Shown here piece after piece: positions 7,167 to 11,595 of a stretch of DNA of 11,595 nt. The DNA comes from JAJDNW01 sp039714495. GTDB taxonomy: Bacteria; Desulfobacterota; Desulfobacteria; Desulfobacterales; B30-G6. Position 1 is the stretch's first letter; every line of letters begins with the position of its first letter. The stretch spans positions 1-11,595 of the forward strand of contig JBDLJD010000138.1 of NCBI GenBank assembly GCA_039714495.1. The letters are read 5' to 3'. Under the pieces are notes generated by a model. It searched no databases. It had not been told where the DNA came from and worked only from the letters and a program-made list of their open reading frames with translations. The position numbers and the translations under genes are program-made.

Positions 7167-7175
7167 GGAGTATGA

Positions 7176-7988
7176 ATGTCTGATATTGTTACCATCGAAA
7201 AAAACGATCACATTGCCCATGTAAAATTGAACCGGCCTGAAAAAATAAACGCCCTCAATTCCGGGATGTTCACGGCCATCGTCGATGCCGGTAAAGAGGT
7301 TGCTGCCGACACTGCGGTCCGCGTTGTCGTGCTTTCAGGAGAGGGCCGGGGATTCTGCGCCGGGCTGGATTTTGGAAGTTTCATGGCCATGGGTGAGGGG
7401 GCCGATAACAAGGATTTCTCCTTTTTTGAAAAACCGGAAGACAACCCGGCCAACTATGCCCAGCTTGTGGGCTACATCTGGAAGCAGGTTCCGGTACCGG
7501 TAATCGCCGCTGTTCACGGGGTGGCCTTCGGGGGAGGGCTGCAACTGGCCCTGGCGGCGGATATCCGTTTGGCGAGCAGGGATGCCCGGTTTTCGGTTAT
7601 GGAAATCAAGTGGGGGCTGGTGCCGGATATGTCGGGCACCCAGACCTTGAGGGATCTGGTCCGGCTGGACGTTGCCAAGGAAATGACCTACACGGGAAGG
7701 ATAGTGGAAGCGGAAGAAGCCGCTGAACTGGGGTTGGTTACCCGACTCTGTGACGATCCTGTGGCTGCGGCACTTGAAATGGCGGCCGGGATAGCCGGGA
7801 AGTCACCCGATGCCATTGTTGCCGGAAAACAGCTTCTCGACAATGCCTGGCACGGGCGTTCGGCAGAGGGGCTGGCCCTTGAAGCCAGCCTGCAGAGAAA
7901 GATCATCGCCCAGGAAAATCAGGTGGAAGCAGTGATGGCCAATTTCGAAAAACGACCGCCCAATTTCAAAAACCGAAAAGAAACTTAA
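7176..7988 (+). CDS. Crotonase / enoyl-CoA hydratase-isomerase superfamily protein
   Basis: A 270-residue acyl-CoA-acting enzyme of the crotonase fold, presumably cytoplasmic and involved in fatty-acid or related acyl-CoA breakdown. The N-terminus LNRPEKINALN (18-28) is typical. GRGFCAGLD (58-65) and GVAFGGGLQLALAADIRLA (115-133) supply the oxyanion-hole backbone positions. FSVMEIKWGLVPDMSGTQTL (139-158) aligns with the second catalytic segment. Glu143 and Asp151 line up with the catalytic Glu and Asp of dienoyl-CoA isomerases. The first acidic residue of classic enoyl-CoA hydratase (Glu in GGGxE) is Gln123 here, so a standard hydratase mechanism is doubtful and isomerase-like chemistry is possible. 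The start is firm: AGGAGG (7163-7168) stands seven bases ahead. It is divergent from the pil operon and appears monocistronic, with repeats on both sides. The exact substrate cannot be told. Confidence 0.92.
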   Translation: MSDIVTIEKNDHIAHVKLNRPEKINALNSGMFTAIVDAGKEVAADTAVRVVVLSGEGRGFCAGLDFGSFMAMGEGADNKDFSFFEKPEDNPANYAQLVGYIWKQVPVPVIAAVHGVAFGGGLQLALAADIRLASRDARFSVMEIKWGLVPDMSGTQTLRDLVRLDVAKEMTYTGRIVEAEEAAELGLVTRLCDDPVAAALEMAAGIAGKSPDAIVAGKQLLDNAWHGRSAEGLALEASLQRKIIAQENQVEAVMANFEKRPPNFKNRKET

Positions 7989-8135
7989 CCACCAAGGCAC
8001 AAAGATCACAAAGAACCACGAAAACACGAAAGCCTAAAAGCACGAAATTTTAAATACTATTTCGTGGTTTCTAATTTTCGTGATTTCGTGATGAGAAGTT
8101 ATACCTCTCTCCAACACTTTACGTTAGGTTTAGAC
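7989..8135. other. Repeat-filled gap between crotonase and yqgE
   Basis: The gap begins directly at the crotonase stop codon and is mostly the CACGAAA/TTTCGTG array described separately. No independent gene is seen. An open frame from 8064 continues into yqgE but its first codons are repeat sequence. Confidence 0.6.
7998..8091 (+). repeat. CACRAAA / TTTCGTG inverted repeat array
   Basis: CACAAAGA occurs at 7998 and 8007; CACGAAA occurs at 8017, 8025 and 8041. After an AT-rich centre (8046-8059) the reverse complement TTTCGTG occurs at 8060, 8076 and 8084, the last two as a perfect 8-bp tandem of TTTCGTGA. AACCACGAAA (8014-8023) and TTTCGTGGTT (8060-8069) form a perfect 10-bp inverted pair that could fold as a hairpin. 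Similar CACGAA-rich intergenic repeats occur in many bacteria; their role is unknown. It starts within ten bases of the crotonase stop. Confidence 0.8.
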
Positions 8136-8717
8136 ATGGGCATTGAGACCGGAAAAAAGCTGGAAAACGCATTAAAAGGGCACTTTCTGGTTGCCATGCC
8201 GGAAATGGCGGATTTTAACTTTTCCCACACCGTTACCTGCATATCGGAACATACCCACAGCGGGGCCTTGGGAATCATCGTCAACAGGGTTTTACCGTCT
8301 GTTTCCGGGAAGACCATTTTTAATGAGTTAAAACTGGAATCCATAGACGGGAGTGAATCCATCCCCATTCATGTGGGCGGGCCGGTACACCCCAATGAAA
8401 TTTTCATTTTGCACGGCCCTCCGTTTGAATGGGAAAGCTGCCTCATGATCACGGAGACCCTGGCCATGAGCAATACCATGGACGTCATTACCGCCATCGC
8501 TGCAGGCAGGGGGCCGAACGCCTTTCTTATATCTCTGGGGTGTGCGGGTTGGGGGCCGGGCCAGTTGGAGAGTGAAATTACCCAGAATACATGGCTGACA
8601 TGTCCTGTGGCCGATGAGATTGTATTTTCGGAACCGATCGAATCCCGATGGGAGAAAACGGTAAAATTGATGGGAATAAATCCGGCGCTGTTGTCAAGCA
8701 CACCAGGGCATGCCTGA
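8136..8717 (+). CDS. yqgE: YqgE/AlgH family protein
   Basis: A 193-residue protein of the YqgE/AlgH (DUF179) family, close to the 187 residues of the E. coli member. The family's molecular function is not established; AlgH was named for an effect on alginate regulation in Pseudomonas. Conserved segments appear in order: GHFLVAMPEM (15-24), CISEHTHSGALGIIVN (35-50), HVGGPV (79-84), ILHGPP (91-96), GCAGWGPGQLE (135-145), NTWLTCPV (151-158), RWEK (171-174) and the C-terminal GHA. The ATG at 8136 has TTAGG about seven bases upstream and puts GHFLVAMP at the usual place. The open frame reaches back to GTG 8064 and ATG 8091, but those codons lie in the upstream repeat array and are unlikely to be native. 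It is presumably soluble. It converges on the small cysteine gene at 8738. Confidence 0.93.
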   Translation: MGIETGKKLENALKGHFLVAMPEMADFNFSHTVTCISEHTHSGALGIIVNRVLPSVSGKTIFNELKLESIDGSESIPIHVGGPVHPNEIFILHGPPFEWESCLMITETLAMSNTMDVITAIAAGRGPNAFLISLGCAGWGPGQLESEITQNTWLTCPVADEIVFSEPIESRWEKTVKLMGINPALLSSTPGHA

Positions 8718-8737
8718 CGGTCAATGAGAAGGGATGG

Positions 8738-8881
8738 TCAGGACTTCTTTGTTTTGGGCTTGGGTTTCTTTTTTTTGAGGCACACCTTATCTTTGCGAAC
8801 AAAGGCACAGAGTTTCGGGTTGTAATACTCCTTGCAGTTCAAAGGATTGTAAAGCGGGCACTCCGGATGTTTTTCTGACAT
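8738..8881 (-). CDS. Small four-cysteine, lysine-tailed protein (47 aa), function unknown
   Basis: A 47-residue reading frame on the minus strand, MSEKHPECPLYNPLNCKEYY and onward, ending KKKKPKPKTKKS. Cysteines fall at 8, 16, 25 and 34, with near-regular spacing of seven, eight and eight intervening residues. Recurring N-P/K-L-C phrases (YNPLNC, YNPKLC) suggest a compact metal-binding or disulfide knot. There is no signal peptide or membrane segment. The last twelve residues are mostly lysine and could bind nucleic acid or acidic surfaces. I have an unverified impression of similar small proteins in sulfate-reducing deltaproteobacteria. A GAGGGG lies about 12 bases before the ATG, which is a distant ribosome-binding site. 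It ends 20 bases from the yqgE stop (tail to tail) and is divergent from the dynamin-like gene. The regular cysteine pattern and clean frame support a real gene. Confidence 0.68.
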   Translation of the reverse strand: MSEKHPECPLYNPLNCKEYYNPKLCAFVRKDKVCLKKKKPKPKTKKS

Positions 8882-9013
8882 ATACGCTATTTTCCCCTCA
8901 ACCTGATTTCAACAAGTGGCCATTTTAGTTTCGATTTGATCAACCATAACATACATTTCAATACTTTACAAGCCACTGTTTGACAATCCAGGGGGGCTAC
9001 GGTAATAGGAGCC

Positions 9014-11272
9014 ATGCTGTCCTTTCTATCGCTAAAAACCGAACTTCAACAGGTCAACCACGATACCACTGCATCCCTTGAAAGTGTCATGAACCTTCCC
9101 GGGATGCCTGTCGAAACCTTTCAGTCCTGGCGTGAGATCTGTGAGACCATTCAGCGGCAGCTAGCCGAGGATGTTATCCGTGTGGCCGTGGTGGGGGCCA
9201 TCAAGTCCGGCAAAAGCACGTTCGTCAATTCGCTTTTCAAAGAGGACTATCTGAAAAGAGGCGCCGGAGTGGTGACCTCCATCGTCACGCGGGTACGCAA
9301 CGGACCGTATCTCAAGGCCACCCTCTATTTTAAATCATGGGATGAGATCAATGCCGACATGCAGCAGGCCCTGGCCCTGTTTCCGGCATCCCGGTGGCAG
9401 GCCAGTGACGATCGGTTTGACATTCGCAGGGAAACCGACCGGCAGGAGCTGGAGGCGGCCCTCAATACCCTCAACTCGGAACTGCTCATCTCCGACGGTT
9501 CGCGCAATGTCAACAGCATCATCCTGGATTCTTATCTCAAGGGGTATGCCACGGTGGGCCCCATCGTGACGTCTGACCAGACCACCAAAATATTCGAGGA
9601 CGATGCGTTCGACGGTCAGCGGGCATTCGTCGGAAGCGACGAGCTCGCCGTTTATCTGAAAGACATCGAACTCGAGATCAACAACGGCAGCCTTGACGAC
9701 AATATCGAGATCGCCGATTGCCAGGGGAGTGATTCGCCCAACCCGCTGCATCTGGCCATGATTCAGGAGTATCTGGTGAGCGCCCATCTGCTGATTTATG
9801 TTGTCAGCAGCAGAACGGGCTTGAGGCAGGCGGACATCCGGTTTTTATCCATGATCAAGCAGATGGGCATTCTGAAAAATACACTGTTCATCGTCAACTG
9901 CGACTTCAGCGAGCATGAAAGTGTTGATGACCTGTCCGTCCTGGTGGACCGCACCCGCAATGAACTGGCCATGCTCAGACCGGAACCCGATGTGTATGCC
10001 ATTTCATCGCTGTTGAACCTGTTTCGCGCCAAGCAGGGTAAAAACAGCGAAAAAGATGACCAGCGGCTTGCCCAGTGGGCTCAGGAAGAGGCACTTACAG
10101 CATATTCAGACCAGGAGTCCGAGCGCTTCCACACCCATTTCCAGGATAAACTCGTCCGGGAAAGATCTTCTCTCCTGCTGGCGAATAACGTGGAACGCCT
10201 GGGGGTCATCTCCTCAGGCCTGACGCACTGGGCCAGACTGAACCATGACGTGGTCAACGGGGATGCACAGGGTGTTGAAAAAATACTTGAAAAAATCGAC
10301 TTCCATCGCAAGCAGATGGGCAAGGTCGCTTCGCTGATTAAAAGCACGCTGGACGGTTCCGTGCAAAAGGTGAAAAAGGAGATCAAAGCCAATATTGACC
10401 GTTTTTTCGATCCCCGTTACGGCAGCACCATGCAGCAGGTCGTCGAAACCATCCGGTCCTATCGGATGCCCCTGGAGCGTTACGAGGACGGTCTTGCGGC
10501 ATCGGGGTTTACAGACACGCTTTTTCTTGTTTATCAGGATTTTAAAGAGTCTTTGGATAAGCAGCTGGCGGAAAAAGTGAATCCGATGATTATCAAATTT
10601 GTGAGGGGAGAGGAAGGGCGCATCGCCGAATACCTGGAATCCGTGGCCGGGCCGTACGAGACGATGGTGCGCGAAGCTGTGGGGGATTATCTGGACAGCA
10701 TGGAGCAGATGGGTATCACCATTGACCGTGAATTCTCGTCGGATTCATCCCAGAATGACCTCTCCGCCATGCACCACGGCAGCGAACTGATGCTGCCCCC
10801 CATGGGGGCTACCATGCGCTATTCTGCGCGGATCAAGACGGAAGCTGTTGTCAAACTGGGGGTCTACTCACTGGAAACGATTGTCAGGAAGCTGTTCAAG
10901 AAAGATGCCGACAATACCATTAAACAGAAAATCAAAGCCTTGGAGGACGGCGTCAAGCGCATGAAGCGCGAAACAGAGCGCTCTTTGCTGATGCACTTGA
11001 AAGACTACAAGGAGAATATCAAATTTCAATATATGTACAAGTTGGCCGATGCCATGTCGGAACACCTTTACAAGGGGCTGCTCGAGAGTTTTGATGCCTA
11101 TTTCACGGACATTTCCAACCTGGTGGCCTTGATCAGGGAGGAGCGCATCGATAAAACAACCGCTCTGGAAGAATTGGAGCAAATTGAAAAAAGTGCATCC
11201 CTGGTGCTGAAAAAAATAGACGGCTTGAGAGAAAAGATCCAGCAGTCGGTCGAACCCGGGGAAGAAAGCTAG
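9014..11272 (+). CDS. Dynamin-like large GTPase
   Basis: A 752-residue bacterial dynamin-family GTPase. Such proteins bind membranes and use GTP-driven assembly for remodelling, membrane repair, division or phage defence; the role here is unknown. A helical lead-in (1-55) precedes the GTPase domain. G1/P-loop is GAIKSGKST (61-69), the switch I threonine is T88 or T92 in GVVTSIVTRV, and G3 is DCQG (235-238). G4 appears as FIVNCDF (292-298) instead of NKxD or TKxD. The gap of about 170 residues between G1 and G3 is much longer than in classical dynamins, implying an insertion (about 100-165). The remainder is helical, with likely coiled coil at 425-460, 635-670 and 715-745. I see no clear transmembrane segment; the region near 592-628 (MLPPMGATMRYSARIK and after) might be a membrane-contact tip. 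The start at 9014 has AGGAG only two bases upstream, closer than usual. No paired second dynamin is seen. Confidence 0.85.
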   Translation: MLSFLSLKTELQQVNHDTTASLESVMNLPGMPVETFQSWREICETIQRQLAEDVIRVAVVGAIKSGKSTFVNSLFKEDYLKRGAGVVTSIVTRVRNGPYLKATLYFKSWDEINADMQQALALFPASRWQASDDRFDIRRETDRQELEAALNTLNSELLISDGSRNVNSIILDSYLKGYATVGPIVTSDQTTKIFEDDAFDGQRAFVGSDELAVYLKDIELEINNGSLDDNIEIADCQGSDSPNPLHLAMIQEYLVSAHLLIYVVSSRTGLRQADIRFLSMIKQMGILKNTLFIVNCDFSEHESVDDLSVLVDRTRNELAMLRPEPDVYAISSLLNLFRAKQGKNSEKDDQRLAQWAQEEALTAYSDQESERFHTHFQDKLVRERSSLLLANNVERLGVISSGLTHWARLNHDVVNGDAQGVEKILEKIDFHRKQMGKVASLIKSTLDGSVQKVKKEIKANIDRFFDPRYGSTMQQVVETIRSYRMPLERYEDGLAASGFTDTLFLVYQDFKESLDKQLAEKVNPMIIKFVRGEEGRIAEYLESVAGPYETMVREAVGDYLDSMEQMGITIDREFSSDSSQNDLSAMHHGSELMLPPMGATMRYSARIKTEAVVKLGVYSLETIVRKLFKKDADNTIKQKIKALEDGVKRMKRETERSLLMHLKDYKENIKFQYMYKLADAMSEHLYKGLLESFDAYFTDISNLVALIREERIDKTTALEELEQIEKSASLVLKKIDGLREKIQQSVEPGEES

Positions 11273-11394
11273 GAAAGATTTGCAGGCCACTGTTACGGCG
11301 GTCACATTTTAATTCAATTCAAGCGTTAAAACCAGGTCCTTTGGGCTAGGTCAGTGACATTAGGTTCTGCCGAAAAAAAATAACCCGAAGTTTT

Positions 11395-11516
11395 AAGTGA
11401 TCTAAAGTTATAAGTGAACTAAAGTTGCTGAATCGCTTCGCTCTGTCTCTTATAAAAAAGATAGAATTCCTAAACTTAAGGCACTTTAGATCATTTTAGC
11501 TCACTTTAGTCACTTT
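11395..11516 (+). repeat. ACTTTAG / CTAAAGT inverted repeat cluster
   Basis: Left side: AAGTGATCTAAAGTT (11395-11409) and AAGTGAACTAAAGTT (11412-11426), a 15-mer with one mismatch at 17-bp period. Right side, in inverse orientation: ACTTTAGATCA (11483-11493), a degenerate TTTTAGCTCA, and ACTTTAGTCACTTT (11503-11516). The arms would fold back around a centre of about 55 bases (11427-11481). It fills much of the gap between the dynamin-like gene and the probable parA. It looks like a dispersed intergenic repeat; no transposase is present. Confidence 0.75.
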
Positions 11517-11552
11517 GATTTATTCTTAATGATGAATTAAGGAGGTATGAAA

Positions 11553-11595
11553 ATGGCAAAAAAAGCAACCAGGATCATCGCGGTGGCCAATGAAA
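11553..11595 (+). CDS. Probable ParA/Soj-type ATPase, N-terminal fragment
   Basis: Only 14 codons are visible before the right edge: MAKKATRIIAVANE. A short basic start followed by a beta strand RIIAVAN and Glu is the usual run-up to the deviant Walker A motif KGGVGKT of ParA, Soj and related ATPases. The P-loop itself lies outside the window, so this is a prediction. The ATG at 11553 is chosen because AGGAGG ends seven bases upstream (11540-11545); the in-frame ATG at 11547 would be one base from it. If correct, the product would take part in plasmid or chromosome partitioning or in positioning a cell-surface complex. Confidence 0.5.
   Translation, partial: MAKKATRIIAVANE

Larger units (their letters stand above)
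6782..7175. other. Divergent intergenic region, pilW / crotonase
   Basis: A 394-bp gap with no coding region on either strand. Its pilW side (6782-6927) is AT-rich and should contain the pil operon promoter, but I could not find a clear sigma-70 or sigma-54 promoter there. Its other side (6928-7166) is taken up by direct repeats and two hairpins, described separately, and ends with the crotonase promoter and ribosome-binding site. Confidence 0.7.

Noticed and set aside
8713..8742. Terminator between yqgE and the small cysteine gene
   Set aside because: CCTGAC/GTCAGG gives only six pairs around an 18-base loop, and the T-rich stretch after it is coding sequence (lysine codons) on the other strand; too weak to annotate.
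8578..8808. Alternative 76-codon minus-strand frame overlapping the end of yqgE and the small cysteine gene
   Set aside because: It overlaps the conserved yqgE C-terminus and is in a different frame from the well-patterned four-cysteine protein, which explains this stretch better.
8911..8990. Inverted repeat AACAAGTGGC / GCCACTGTT upstream of the dynamin-like gene as an operator
   Set aside because: The match needs an indel and covers only about eight bases at more than 50 bp distance; not distinguishable from chance.
9335..9787. Open frame of 150 codons on the minus strand inside the dynamin-like gene
   Set aside because: It is antisense to the conserved GTPase domain and looks like a shadow frame.

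Overview
The window looks like chromosomal DNA from a delta-type proteobacterium (Desulfobacterota), probably a Desulfobacteraceae- or Desulfosarcina-like sulfate reducer. This is inferred from the style of the type IV pilus minor-pilin proteins, moderate GC content, large repeat-filled intergenic gaps and the protein families present. No marker gene fixes the taxonomy.

Region 1 (1-6781, minus strand) is a type IV pilus tip / minor pilin locus. Read in the direction of transcription it runs pilW (prepilin), pilV (prepilin), pilX (PilX-type minor pilin), pilY1 (very large secreted tip adhesin / calcium-dependent retraction regulator). These four are tightly packed (4-bp overlap, then 13-bp and 11-bp gaps) and are probably one operon. 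After a 265-bp AT-rich gap comes a second minus-strand unit, a GspH/FimT-family prepilin cut by the left edge, with a good sigma-54-like promoter upstream.

Region 2 (6782-7175) is the divergent gap between the pilus operon and a plus-strand crotonase gene. It is not empty: it holds a composite palindromic element bracketed by two perfect 32-bp direct repeats, the second of which runs into the crotonase ribosome-binding site.

Region 3 (7176-8881) carries a crotonase-superfamily protein (plus), a short CACGAAA/TTTCGTG inverted repeat array, a YqgE/AlgH protein (plus) and a convergent 47-residue four-cysteine microprotein (minus).

Region 4 (9014-11595) carries a 752-residue dynamin-like GTPase (plus) with a stretched GTPase domain and a degenerate G4 motif. 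It is followed by a 280-bp gap containing an ACTTTAG/CTAAAGT inverted repeat cluster, then the first 14 codons of a probable ParA/Soj-type ATPase running off the right edge.

The pilus genes form one coherent machine: minor pilins and PilY1 build the priming and tip complex. The genes to the right show no common pathway and are probably separate transcription units divided by dispersed intergenic repeats. I see no convincing new defence or mobile system. The most unusual items are the three structured intergenic repeats, the four-cysteine microprotein and the divergent dynamin-like GTPase.
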